Part shown: piece by piece, positions 37,298 to 45,566 of the stretch
How positions within the stretch are numbered: position 1 is the first letter of the stretch
Layout of the letters: the number at the start of each line of letters is the position of its first letter
From: Pseudomonadota bacterium
GTDB lineage: Bacteria > Desulfobacterota > Binatia > UBA1149
Direction: 5' to 3'
Assembly (NCBI GenBank): GCA_014382245.1
Contig: JACNKC010000047.1
Span: forward strand, 1-64,000
Length of the DNA stretch: 64,000 bases
Translations under genes and position numbers: made by a program
Notes under the pieces: model-generated
Database searches by the model: none
Seen by the model: only the letters and a program-made list of their open reading frames with translations
What the model was told of the DNA's origin: nothing

Positions 37298-39456
37298 CGT
37301 ACCACCGCCTTGAACATATTGGACTTGTTTTTCTTGGTGTCAGCGGGCGTGAACGCGGAATTCCAGCAGGTCTGGCCCGCGTTGGCGGTCGAGACATGGA
37401 GCTGCGCGGTGACGGTGACTGCTTGCTCGAAATAACTCGCCGCGTCGAAGGCACCGGGCAGCGGCAGTAGTGGGCCCTTGGCCTTGAACTTGCTTCCGGT
37501 TTTGCCGGCGGTTCCCGTTTTCAGCAGGATCATGTTGACGCTGTCGTAGTCTCCGTACTTGTCCTTGTATAGGAATCCCCTGGGGCTGCGATCCTGCCAT
37601 AGGTAGTTGGGCGGTACGACGATATCGGCCAACATCTCGTCGCCGGAAACAGAGGAGTCGTAAACGCAAAGGTGGTAGTAGGCGTCAATTTCGGGGTCGC
37701 CGAGTTGAGCCTGGCTGAGGGCTTCGCCTTTGAGCCAGCCCCACTTCAGGAGATTCTTTGAACTGTCGACGTTTTCTTTGACCAGTAATTTCGCTTTCGC
37801 CGACGACAGGCAACCAGCAACCGGCGAGGCGGGGCAGGTGAAAAGCGGCAGTGTTGTCGTGGTGGTCGACGTCGTTGTCGTGGTGTCCAGGGTGGTCGTG
37901 GTCGTAGAAACTACGAAGCCCGAACTGAACACTATGTCGTCTATCGCTACGTCACCATCGTAACCCGTGCCTCTCTCGGCGACGAAACGCAGCCGGACGC
38001 TGCTGCCCGCACTCAGGACCACCGTCGCCAGTCGCCACAGGTCCGCGCTCACACCGTCGGAAGCCCACAGCACGGCCGGCGTGCCCGTCGAACACGGGAT
38101 CTCCTCCAGGGTGAGGGGCCGGTGGCTGCTGCCGTAGGTGTGATACCAGAAGCTGATAGTGTCACCGCCAAGAAGCGTGAGTGGCGGCGATGTAAGGTAG
38201 GCAAGGTCTCCATCGAGACGAGGGCTGGAGGCCTCGACGTGGTAGTAGCTGCCCGACGCGGTGCCCAGGGTATGATCGACGCCGGGGCCCGTCGCGCTGG
38301 AGGGGGTGGGCCCTCGGCCTATCGTCCATTCGAAGTCATCCCCCGTATCGCGGTGGTCCCACGCGCAGGAACTGGTTTCAAAGTCGCAGCTCAGCATCGT
38401 CAGGCAGTGGCCGGTGTTCGCAGGCTTGCTGGCCGGGTCGCAGCTGGATTCGCCGGCGCAGTTGCCGGCGGAGTCCATGCAGTGCACGGCCCGTGAGCGC
38501 GCCGGAAGTGAGCAGGAGCTCTCGCAGCGATTCCAGTTGCCGGCGTTCCAATAAAAACTGCTTCCGCCGGAGTCGTCGAAACAGAAATCCCTGTAGTAGT
38601 CGCCGGCTGCTTCGTCGAACGGGCTCAGCCCGGCCCTGTTGCCGATTGACATACTGCCGTAGATGGCCTGCCAGTCGCTGTACTCGGGTTCGTTGGGTTC
38701 AATGGTGGGCAGGCCGTTCACCGTGAAGGCCGTGGCGCGGTAGTGCATTATCGACCCGTAGTCGTAGACCCCGTGATCGAACGCCGAGGATGCCGAGTAC
38801 TGGGCGAAGTTACCTTCCTTGCCGGGCTCGATGTTAGCGAAATTGATAGTCACGTAAGTGTCTCGGTCCAGCCGCGATTGTTCGTGGTAGAAGCCCAGCG
38901 CATGACCGATCTCGTGTACGGCAGCCCCGAAGCCACAGGTGCCCGTGGCGGTCAGCCCGATGCTCTGGGAGCCCCCGATGCGCCCTATATAAGAATAACA
39001 TCCACCGGCCGACACGAAATTTATGTAATCGCTCTGAGTAGTACGAGGCACGAGGAATATGCCGACCGAGTCTGCCCAGTGCCTGATCGCGCGCTGTATG
39101 TCCTGGTAAGTGTCAGGTGCCGCCGATTCGGAAAGTGAGGCATCAATCGTGTAGGGGATAGTGGCCGAGGACCAGGAAGCCGGCCTCAGGCCCGCCCGGG
39201 TGTGGCTGCCGATGATCGCGTGTCCCAGCGAACCGCGTGGTTCAAAGGCCCATCCGCCGCTGACCAGCGGCCGGCAGTAGCCAACGGCGATGTCCCCTTC
39301 GAACAAGGCCAGGTCGCCGTCCAGTTCCAGGGTCGTGCAAACCACGTCGGGATCGCTCGACACCAGCGGAGCCTGCAGGGCTTGCGATGTCGTAGCGTTT
39401 GCCAGCAGGAGCAAGGTAAACAAGTGACAGAAAACGGGCAGCTTTTTTTTCAACAT
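37294..39456 (-). CDS. Secreted astacin metalloprotease with TSP1-like and MAM domains
   Basis: A 720-residue secreted protein. After a signal peptide (1-27) comes an astacin (M12A) domain with HEIGHALGFYHEQSR at 181-195 (HExxHxxGxxHE zinc site) and the Met-turn SIMHY at 235. Residues ~302-351 (FYWNAGNWNRCESSC...RSRAVHC) resemble a thrombospondin type 1 repeat. Residues ~355-512 are a MAM-like domain (CDFETSSCAWDHR...AIDDIVF). A Thr-rich linker (517-536) leads to a ~180-residue C-terminal domain seen in other secreted proteins of such lineages. It should degrade extracellular protein. It follows the GST gene with a TGATG overlap. Confidence 0.88.
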   Translation of the reverse strand: MLKKKLPVFCHLFTLLLLANATTSQALQAPLVSSDPDVVCTTLELDGDLALFEGDIAVGYCRPLVSGGWAFEPRGSLGHAIIGSHTRAGLRPASWSSATIPYTIDASLSESAAPDTYQDIQRAIRHWADSVGIFLVPRTTQSDYINFVSAGGCYSYIGRIGGSQSIGLTATGTCGFGAAVHEIGHALGFYHEQSRLDRDTYVTINFANIEPGKEGNFAQYSASSAFDHGVYDYGSIMHYRATAFTVNGLPTIEPNEPEYSDWQAIYGSMSIGNRAGLSPFDEAAGDYYRDFCFDDSGGSSFYWNAGNWNRCESSCSLPARSRAVHCMDSAGNCAGESSCDPASKPANTGHCLTMLSCDFETSSCAWDHRDTGDDFEWTIGRGPTPSSATGPGVDHTLGTASGSYYHVEASSPRLDGDLAYLTSPPLTLLGGDTISFWYHTYGSSHRPLTLEEIPCSTGTPAVLWASDGVSADLWRLATVVLSAGSSVRLRFVAERGTGYDGDVAIDDIVFSSGFVVSTTTTTLDTTTTTSTTTTTLPLFTCPASPVAGCLSSAKAKLLVKENVDSSKNLLKWGWLKGEALSQAQLGDPEIDAYYHLCVYDSSVSGDEMLADIVVPPNYLWQDRSPRGFLYKDKYGDYDSVNMILLKTGTAGKTGSKFKAKGPLLPLPGAFDAASYFEQAVTVTAQLHVSTANAGQTCWNSAFTPADTKKNKSNMFKAVVR

Positions 39457-40505
39457 CAGCGGTCCTCCAGTAACAGCGCTGCTACTCCGCAGCCAGCCAG
39501 CAGTTGATCCAACCAGGCCGAGTCGTCAGGCCCGAGTTCCGAATAGCGTTGGCGCAGAACCGCCAGGCACCTGGCCTGGTAAACGAAGGGTGGTTGGCTC
39601 CAGGTCGAGCTGCCTATAGTGACTTCCGCTTTCTTTTTACCGCCTTCCACCGCCGCCGCGTTGGCCAGCAGGAAGGGGGCATAGCAGCGCCCGAACTCAG
39701 CGAGCAGCGGTGCCAGGTTGTCGGCCGTCGTCTGCCGGTCGGCCCAGTCGCCGGGCCCGGGCTCCACGCCGCTCTTGTCGTCCATTACGTCAATCCAGGC
39801 GCAGACCCGCGGTGCGATTTCCAGGCTGATGCCGCTCGGGGTCGGGTCAAAGCCGACGAGCTGGGTGAGTTGCCCGTAAACGGCAAAGTCACCCGCTCCG
39901 GGCCGGCCGCCCGCGAGGTAGGGAGCCCGCGAAAGCGCGTGGTCCAACGCCGCCAGTGTGCGCTTGTAGCTGTCTTCAATGAGGGCGCTGTTATCAGCGT
40001 TGATGCCCACCAGGGAACGGCGCTCGATCTGCCTTTGCCCGAAGACATCTCCCATTTTCAGCATCAACCCTTCTTCGGCTTCGGGCCTGCCCCAGCGAGG
40101 AAGCACGGCGCTGGCCTTTCTGACGTCGGCTTCGAAGGACCAGCGGTAGTGGAACATGGCCTTGGTCATCCACTCGTCGGCGAAGTCTTCGACCAGCGCG
40201 TCCACCAGGGCCAGGGCCGGGTCGGGTGGCAGTACCGAGCGCTCGGCCAGGGGTGAAGCCGCGTGCTCTTCTTCGAGTCGACGGACCAGGGGCGTGGAGT
40301 CTATGGCTGCCTCGAGTTCGCCGTTGCCCTTGTCAAACAACAGCAGCGGTAAGAGGTCGACCTTGGCCGCCGGCAAACCTCTGTCTTCCTTGGAACCCCT
40401 GGTGATCCAGCGGTAGGGGATTCTCCTGTAGCGCAACAGCGCAAGCATCTTGCGGCTGTACGGAGACCCCGGCGCCCCCACTATGATGACCGTGTTATTG
40501 CTCAC
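39456..40505 (-). CDS. Glutathione S-transferase-like protein
   Basis: A 349-residue protein with an N-terminal thioredoxin-like GST domain (VIIVGAPGSPYSRKMLALLRYRRIPYRWI, with Ser in place of the Cys of CPYS) and an extended helical C-terminal domain containing YLAGGRPGAGDFAVYGQLTQL, the conserved helix of the GST C-half. It is longer than typical GSTs (200-230), the extra being C-terminal. It starts at GTG. The stop overlaps the protease start (TGATG), so the two may be cotranscribed, an odd pairing of a cytosolic and a secreted protein. Confidence 0.8.
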   Translation of the reverse strand: MSNNTVIIVGAPGSPYSRKMLALLRYRRIPYRWITRGSKEDRGLPAAKVDLLPLLLFDKGNGELEAAIDSTPLVRRLEEEHAASPLAERSVLPPDPALALVDALVEDFADEWMTKAMFHYRWSFEADVRKASAVLPRWGRPEAEEGLMLKMGDVFGQRQIERRSLVGINADNSALIEDSYKRTLAALDHALSRAPYLAGGRPGAGDFAVYGQLTQLVGFDPTPSGISLEIAPRVCAWIDVMDDKSGVEPGPGDWADRQTTADNLAPLLAEFGRCYAPFLLANAAAVEGGKKKAEVTIGSSTWSQPPFVYQARCLAVLRQRYSELGPDDSAWLDQLLAGCGVAALLLEDR

Positions 40506-40597
40506 TTCTGCCCGTACCTGCTCGGGCGCTTTGACGAAACAGTTTTTTCACGTGAGCCGAGGTTTGCCAAGCCCGCGCGCCGGTGCGAGTAACAGCC

Positions 40598-41632
40598 ATG
40601 CCCGGGCGCCAGGATACCTCAGCGTTCGGCGCCCAACAGACCCGGTTTTTCTACGAGCTCACCCCTGAGCGCATGCTCGACGCGGTCGAGGCCCACGGCT
40701 TACGTCTGACGGGAAGAGCCATGGCGCTCAACTCGATGGAGAACAGGGTCTACCAACTCGAGATCGAGCTCGAAGATAATCGCCAGGGAAGCCCCACTTC
40801 GTTCTGCGTAGCCAAGTTCTACAGGCCGGGACGCTGGAGTCGCGAGCAGTTACTGGAGGAGCATACTTTCCTGGCCGACCTCGCCAACGAGGAAATACCT
40901 GTCGTGCCACCCCTTGCCGACGGTGATGGCGAGACCCTGCACCTTGACGAATCCACGGGCATCATGTTCGCGTTGTTTCCACGCGTCGGTGGCCGCTCTC
41001 CGGATGAGCTTGACGACAGCCAGCTGGCCCAGTTGGGGCGCCTTCTCGCTCGCCTGCACAACGTTGGAGCCACGCGCAGAGCCGAGCATCGGCTGCACAT
41101 TACGCCGCGCAGCTACGGATTGAACAACCTCGAATGGCTGGTCGACAACGACGAGCTGCCCACGGGTGTCTGTGATAATTATCGCTCCACGGTGGAAACC
41201 ATCTGCGAGTTGTCTGAGCCCTGGTTCGAAGAGGTGACGGTACAGCGTATCCACGGCGACTGTCACCTGGCCAACGTGCTCTGGGGAGGGCAGGGCCTGT
41301 TCCTGGTGGATTTTGACGACATGTTGGTGGGCCCTCCCGTGCAGGACCTGTGGCTGCTCGTGCCTGGGCGTGACGATTACGCGCGGGGGCAGCGCGAACG
41401 CCTGCTCGAGGCCTACGAGGAAATGCGTGATTTTGATCGTGGCAGCCTGCGACTGGTGGAGGTGCTGCGCGCGCTTCGTATAGTTCACTTCAGCGCCTGG
41501 ATCGCCCGGCGCTGGGAAGATCCGGCTTTTCAGAAGGTCTTCCCCGATTTCGGCAGCGACCGCTACTGGTTCGAAGAACTGGGTATTCTGCAGGAACAGC
41601 TTTCGCTGGTACGCGAACAAGCCTGGGGTTAA
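40598..41632 (+). CDS. srkA: SrkA/YihE-like serine/threonine kinase
   Basis: About 344 residues of the RdoA/SrkA (APH-fold) kinase family: FYELTPERMLDAVEAHGLRLTGRAMALNSMENRVYQLEI, VAKFYRPGRWSREQLLEEHTFLADL, and the catalytic HGDCHLANVLW...FLVDFDDMLVGPPVQDLWLL (HGDxHxxN and DxDD). SrkA protects against stress-induced death in E. coli. The start is ATG 40598; the track's GTG 40583 is the alternative. It is divergent from the GST gene. Confidence 0.9.
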   Translation: MPGRQDTSAFGAQQTRFFYELTPERMLDAVEAHGLRLTGRAMALNSMENRVYQLEIELEDNRQGSPTSFCVAKFYRPGRWSREQLLEEHTFLADLANEEIPVVPPLADGDGETLHLDESTGIMFALFPRVGGRSPDELDDSQLAQLGRLLARLHNVGATRRAEHRLHITPRSYGLNNLEWLVDNDELPTGVCDNYRSTVETICELSEPWFEEVTVQRIHGDCHLANVLWGGQGLFLVDFDDMLVGPPVQDLWLLVPGRDDYARGQRERLLEAYEEMRDFDRGSLRLVEVLRALRIVHFSAWIARRWEDPAFQKVFPDFGSDRYWFEELGILQEQLSLVREQAWG

Positions 41633-41666
41633 AACTGCCGGGGCTAGAAAGAACGCCCGATAACAG

Positions 41667-41672
41667 TATGAT
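41667..41672 (+). promoter_or_regulatory. -10 hexamer TATGAT close to the start codon
   Basis: TATGAT ends 6 nt before ATG 41679. No -35 match at 16-18 bp spacing and no Shine-Dalgarno are visible, which fits a leaderless transcript. Confidence 0.35.
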
Positions 41673-41678
41673 GGCCGG

Positions 41679-42257
41679 ATGCTTGCAAGCGTGTCGCGCC
41701 TTTTCTTGAAGTTAGCAGGGTGGAAACTCGAGGGTCCCGTAACCCCGGCCCCCCGCTGTGTTATGATCGCGGCGCCGCATACTTCGAACTGGGATTTCTA
41801 CTACATGCTGCTCATGAACTGGAGCATGGGCCTGAAAGTTTCATGGATGGGCAAGGCGCCGATGTTCAGGCCGCCGTTCGCCGGTTTGATGCGGCGAATG
41901 GGCGGTATCCCGGTTTACCGCGACGCCGGTTCGGGCATGGTCGAGCAGATGAAGGCCGCTTTCGACGAAGCCGATTTCCTCAGGTTGCTGATACCGGCCG
42001 AGGGGACGCGCTCTTACCGCTCAAGATGGCGATCGGGTTTTTACCACATCGCCAGGCACTCGGGGGTACCCATCGTGCCGACCTTTCTCGACTACGGGCG
42101 TAAGATCGGCCGTGTCGGCCCGGAGATCCAAGTTACCGGCAGCGTAGGCGAAGACATGGACCGCATACGCGAGTTTTACTCGGGGGTGACGGGCCGAGTA
42201 GCCGATAGTTTCAGTTATATTGTTCTGGCCGAAGAAGAACAGGCCGCCGTCGCCTGA
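41679..42257 (+). CDS. PlsC-like 1-acyl-glycerol-3-phosphate acyltransferase
   Basis: A 192-residue LPLAT/PlsC family enzyme with HTSNWD (HX4D), a GKAPMFRPPFAGLMRRMGGIPVYRD block and PAEGTRSYRSRWRSGFYHIA (EGTR motif). This short form, with HTSNWDF and 'MGGIPVYRD', is common in bacteria as an accessory acyltransferase. It acylates lysophospholipid or another lipid alcohol at the inner membrane. It stands between the kinase and DUF3467 genes. Confidence 0.9.
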   Translation: MLASVSRLFLKLAGWKLEGPVTPAPRCVMIAAPHTSNWDFYYMLLMNWSMGLKVSWMGKAPMFRPPFAGLMRRMGGIPVYRDAGSGMVEQMKAAFDEADFLRLLIPAEGTRSYRSRWRSGFYHIARHSGVPIVPTFLDYGRKIGRVGPEIQVTGSVGEDMDRIREFYSGVTGRVADSFSYIVLAEEEQAAVA

Positions 42258-42280
42258 ATAGACCGAGCGAGGGAAATAAC

Positions 42281-42601
42281 ATGAGCGAAGAAGGCAAGCC
42301 GGCGGGGGGCAGGGCGTCCCGTCAACTGATAGTTCAGCCTGACAAGAACGGAAGCAGCGAGGTCTACTCCAACCTCATGATGGTGAACCACCGCAAGGGC
42401 GAGTTCGTGCTCGACTGGCTGTTCGTTCAGCCACAAGCAGGGCCGGAGGGTCAGCCGGTGGCGTCGCTGAAGTCACGGGTGGTTACCTCGCCCGAGCACC
42501 TGAAGCGTGTAGTGCGCGCGCTGACCGACAACCTGTCTCGCTACGAGGCCAAGTTCGGCGTCATAGAGGAAGGCTCAGACCCGCAACACTCGTTGCACTG
42601 A
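42281..42601 (+). CDS. DUF3467 protein
   Basis: A 106-residue protein with the DUF3467 pattern VYSNLMMVNHRKGEFVLDWLFVQPQAGPEG...LKSRVVTSPEHLKRVVRALTDNLSRYEAKFG. The family is small, cytoplasmic and of unknown function. GAGGGAAATAAC precedes ATG. It is convergent with lemA. Confidence 0.85.
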   Translation: MSEEGKPAGGRASRQLIVQPDKNGSSEVYSNLMMVNHRKGEFVLDWLFVQPQAGPEGQPVASLKSRVVTSPEHLKRVVRALTDNLSRYEAKFGVIEEGSDPQHSLH

Positions 42602-42619
42602 TGGCGCCGGTGGTCGCGC

Positions 42620-43204
42620 TTAGAACTTGACTTCCGGGACTGCTTTTTCTTCTTCCGGTGTCTCAAAGTAGTCACGCCCCTCGAAGTCGAACGCGTTGGC
42701 AATGAAATTGGTCGGAAAACGCCGCCGCGTGGTGTTGTAGGCCCGCACCGACTCGTTGTAGCGCATCCGCGCCACCGACAGGCGATTTTCAGTGCCCGCC
42801 AACTCGTCCTGCAGGCGAATGAAGTTCTGGTTGGCCTTGAGGTCGGGATAGCGCTCCATGACGACCAGCAGGCGCGACAACGCCGAGCTCAATTGGTTTG
42901 ACGCCTCCATGGATTCCGACGGAGAGCCGGCGCCGGCTACCCTGCTCCTGGCTTCTGTCACCTTGAGGAGCACCTCTTTCTCGTGGGCTGCGTATCCCTT
43001 GACCGTGTTGACCAGGTTAGGGACGAGGTCGTTTCGCCGCTTGAGCTGGTTGTCTACCTCACCCCAGGCCGCAGTAACCGCTTCGTCCTGGCCCACGAGC
43101 TTGTTGTAGCCGCAACCCGACAGGGGCGCCGCCATCAGCAGGGCCAGCAGTGCCGCGGTCATTGCGCGAGCTGGGCTTGCAGGGACATTGTCTTTTACGC
43201 TCAC
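42620..43204 (-). CDS. lemA: LemA family lipoprotein
   Basis: A 194-residue LemA protein: lipobox LSGC, then GYNKLVGQDEAVTAAWGEVDNQLKRRNDLVPNLVNTVKGYAAHEKEVLLKVTEARSR, the family hallmark, and the conserved NRLSVARMRYNESVRAYNTTRRRFPTNFIA. I place the start at GTG 43204, because GGAGG lies 7 nt upstream and the lipoprotein signal then has a normal length; the track's 43306 reads through the 3' end of the TPM gene. LemA proteins commonly neighbour TPM-domain proteins, as here. Confidence 0.92.
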   Translation of the reverse strand: MSVKDNVPASPARAMTAALLALLMAAPLSGCGYNKLVGQDEAVTAAWGEVDNQLKRRNDLVPNLVNTVKGYAAHEKEVLLKVTEARSRVAGAGSPSESMEASNQLSSALSRLLVVMERYPDLKANQNFIRLQDELAGTENRLSVARMRYNESVRAYNTTRRRFPTNFIANAFDFEGRDYFETPEEEKAVPEVKF

Positions 43205-43229
43205 GTTGATTCCTCCATGCAGAAACATT

Positions 43230-44009
43230 CTACCATCCCCTGCCTGCACCGCCGCCTCCGAAGCCGCCGCCGCCACCCAGGCCGCCCAGTCCACCACCGA
43301 AGCCACCCATGCCGCTGCCTCCCCCGAAGAGGAAGGGCAGGTACATCAATCCCCTGCGCCGACGTCTCCCGAACATGCCCGGCAACATGAAGAAAATCCA
43401 CACCAGCGAAAACGGGTTGAATCCCCGCCTGCGCGAATGGCGAGCAGGCGTTGCTTCTGCCTGGCCGCTCAGGGCAACCCCCGCATCGGTGGCGATGACC
43501 TGGGCCGCGGCAAGCGCCGCGCTGTAGATACCGGCGTCCACCTTGCCGGCCCTGATGTTGGGCATGGCGTAGCGATCGAGGATTCCGCCGAGACGTCCGT
43601 CGGGCAACAGGCCCTCGAGTCCGTAACCGCTGAAAAATCTCAACTGGCGTTGCTCCACGGCCATCAGTAACAACAGGCCGTCATCCTTCTCGGCGCTACC
43701 GAGTTGCCAGGCCTCGCTTACCCGGAGGCCGTAGGCGAAAGCATCCAGCGGGGCACTCGTTGGAACAGTGAGCACCGCCAGCTCGGCGCCGGTTTTTTGC
43801 TTGAGCTCCAGCGACAGCGCGTTGAGCGCACGCTCGGCAGCCGGTGATAACTGCTCGCCGAGGTCGATGACGGCCGCAGCCCGTGAGGGAATGGGGGTTT
43901 CCAGCTGCGGCTGGGCAGATGACGCCGCGGGCAGCAGGCAGAATACGGCCAGCAACGCGGCCGCCGCCGCGCGCTTGAGCAGGGGGTCCCCTTGGCCCGG
44001 AGGCTTCAC
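43230..44009 (-). CDS. TPM-domain (TLP18.3/Psb32/MOLO-1) membrane protein
   Basis: A 259-residue protein: signal sequence, a TPM domain from ~40 to 170 (VIDLGEQLSPAAERALNALSLELKQKTGAELAVLTVPTS, EKDDGLLLLMAVEQRQLRFFSGYGLEGLLPDGRLGGILDR), a single TM helix (FSLVWIFFMLPGMFG), and a Gly-rich tail of GGFGGG repeats. The GTG start overlaps the upstream stop (GTGA). TPM proteins and LemA form a conserved pair of unknown function, possibly in membrane protein quality control. Confidence 0.9.
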   Translation of the reverse strand: MKPPGQGDPLLKRAAAAALLAVFCLLPAASSAQPQLETPIPSRAAAVIDLGEQLSPAAERALNALSLELKQKTGAELAVLTVPTSAPLDAFAYGLRVSEAWQLGSAEKDDGLLLLMAVEQRQLRFFSGYGLEGLLPDGRLGGILDRYAMPNIRAGKVDAGIYSAALAAAQVIATDAGVALSGQAEATPARHSRRRGFNPFSLVWIFFMLPGMFGRRRRRGLMYLPFLFGGGSGMGGFGGGLGGLGGGGGFGGGGAGRGW

Positions 44010-44728
44010 AGTGCGTCTATGGCCCTTACCACCGAGCGGACTTCGGCCATGGCGTTGTCGGCAAGTGCTTCGCGTTCGCTCCTTGTCAGGCGGCCGGTCG
44101 AGCGGGCCACTTCGAGAGCGCGCAGCGTGGGTAGCTGCAGTTCAAACTGTGCTTCGACGGCGGCCACGAGATCAACCGGGTTTTCGGGGCGGGGGAGGTC
44201 AAGCAGGTAGAGCATGCCGCGAAAAATTATCTCCATTTCGGCGGTCGCCGAGAAAAGCAGGTCGTTGAGGAGCCGTCCCGAACGGCCAGCCCCGAGGAAG
44301 CCCTCCCAGAGGTGCAGCATGCGGCCCCGTGATTGAGATTCGAGCTGCAACCTGAGGTGAGCGCGGTCAATGCTTATGTCGGCGAGGGGGTCGTTCTGCC
44401 CCCACACGAGCTGGTGCTCGTCGGCCAGCTCGAGAAACTCCACGGGAAACACGTCGAGCGAACTCTCGATGTAGGCCCGGTCCATGACCAGTGGCACGCT
44501 GACACGGCGCCTGCGCCATCGCGAAACCAGGGGCCTCAGCGTTTTCAGCACAGCGGGTGTAACTTCGGTGAGCAGGATGAGCAGGGCCAGCGGTGTACGG
44601 CGACGGTTGTAGTTGGGCCGACATATATCGCCGTAGAGGCAGACCGACTCGACTTGCTCGGGAAGCGCTATATGAAGCTGCTCGAGCAATTTTTCCAGGG
44701 TGCGACGGTCTCGGGCTTGAAGATCCAT
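44006..44728 (-). CDS. Nucleotidyltransferase-fold-like protein, function unknown
   Basis: A 240-residue cytoplasmic protein. ESVCLYGDICRPNYNRRRTPLALLILL resembles the beta-strand/G[SD] entry of a minimal nucleotidyltransferase fold, and FPVEFLELADEHQLVWGQNDPLADISI the later acidic strand. The catalytic GSxxxG and DxD are not intact. The C-terminal half is helical (HLRLQLESQSRGRMLHLWEGFLGAG). It is the first gene of a trio with TPM and lemA, coupled by GTGA overlap. TATCAT ends 6 nt before the ATG, so the trio may have its own promoter behind the pst operon. Confidence 0.65.
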   Translation of the reverse strand: MDLQARDRRTLEKLLEQLHIALPEQVESVCLYGDICRPNYNRRRTPLALLILLTEVTPAVLKTLRPLVSRWRRRRVSVPLVMDRAYIESSLDVFPVEFLELADEHQLVWGQNDPLADISIDRAHLRLQLESQSRGRMLHLWEGFLGAGRSGRLLNDLLFSATAEMEIIFRGMLYLLDLPRPENPVDLVAAVEAQFELQLPTLRALEVARSTGRLTRSEREALADNAMAEVRSVVRAIDAL

Positions 44729-44734
44729 GCGTTG

Positions 44735-44740
44735 ATGATA
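44735..44740 (-). promoter_or_regulatory. -10 hexamer TATCAT before the NTase-like gene
   Basis: On the minus strand TATCAT ends 6 nt before ATG 44728. No -35 match is visible at 17 bp. The placement fits a leaderless start. Confidence 0.35.
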
Positions 44741-44797
44741 ACCCGCGGAGCGCGGGATTCCGATTGCAGCTGTTCGCGGGAGAGCTACGCCCCGCGG

Positions 44798-45565
44798 TCA
44801 GCCGAAGCGTCCTTCAATGTAGTCGGCAGTGCGCTGGTCTCGAGGGGAAACAAAAAGGTCCTCGGTTCGGCGCATTTCAACCAGTTCGCCCAGCAACATG
44901 AAGGCACATTCATCACTCACGCGACGGGCCTGGGCCATGTTGTGGGTAACTATGACCAGGGAATAGTCGCCTGCGAGGTCGCGCAGGAGTTCCTCTACCT
45001 TGGCGGTAGCGTCGGGGTCCAGGGCCGAGCAGGGCTCGTCCATGAGTATTACCTCGGGTTTGAGCGGTAGCAGGCGCGCGATGCAGAGCTTCTGCTGTTT
45101 TTCCAGCGACAGGGTGGTCGCCTGGTTGGACAGCGAATCCTTCAAGTCGTCCCAGAGGTGAACCGCACGCAGCGAGGTCTCCAGCGCTTCGTCGAGGATA
45201 GAAGCGTTTCGATGTTTTCGACTGAAGTGGAGGCGAAGCCCGTAGAGTATGTTATCGCGTATCGACAGCGGCAGCGGATTGGGTCGTTGGAAAACCATGC
45301 CGACCTTCTTTCTCAGTTCTACCAGGTCGGTGTCGGCGGAGTATATGTTACTCTCTTGTACGACCACTTCTCCCTCGGTGCGCACACCCTCGTAGCGCTC
45401 GTTGATTCGGTTGAAGCAGCGTAGCAAGGTTGTCTTCCCACAACCCGACGGGCCGATGAGCGCGCTGATTCTGCCCGAGAGAAAGCGCATGTCGAGTCCC
45501 TTGAGCGCTTCGAACTCCCCGTAGAAGAGTTTCAATCCGCGGGTCTTGATGCAGTACTCGCCCAC
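44798..45565 (-). CDS. pstB: PstB-like phosphate ABC ATPase with degenerate signature motif (PstB1)
   Basis: A 255-residue PstB homologue. Its ATP-binding half is intact: Walker A GPSGCGKTT (38-46), Q-loop MVFQRPNPLP (Gln93), Walker B VILMDEPCSALDP (Glu177) and H-loop IVTHN (His208). The ABC signature, which acts on the ATP of the partner subunit, is LSLEKQQK instead of LSGGQQQR. It is last in the pst operon and begins 1 bp after the pstB2 stop. Its defect is complementary to that of PstB2, suggesting an obligate heterodimer. Confidence 0.9.
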   Translation of the reverse strand: MGEYCIKTRGLKLFYGEFEALKGLDMRFLSGRISALIGPSGCGKTTLLRCFNRINERYEGVRTEGEVVVQESNIYSADTDLVELRKKVGMVFQRPNPLPLSIRDNILYGLRLHFSRKHRNASILDEALETSLRAVHLWDDLKDSLSNQATTLSLEKQQKLCIARLLPLKPEVILMDEPCSALDPDATAKVEELLRDLAGDYSLVIVTHNMAQARRVSDECAFMLLGELVEMRRTEDLFVSPRDQRTADYIEGRFG

Positions 45566-45566
45566 G

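Noticed and set aside
37870-37912. GTC/GTG-rich simple repeat as a non-coding element
   Set aside because: It encodes the Thr-rich linker of the astacin protein in frame.
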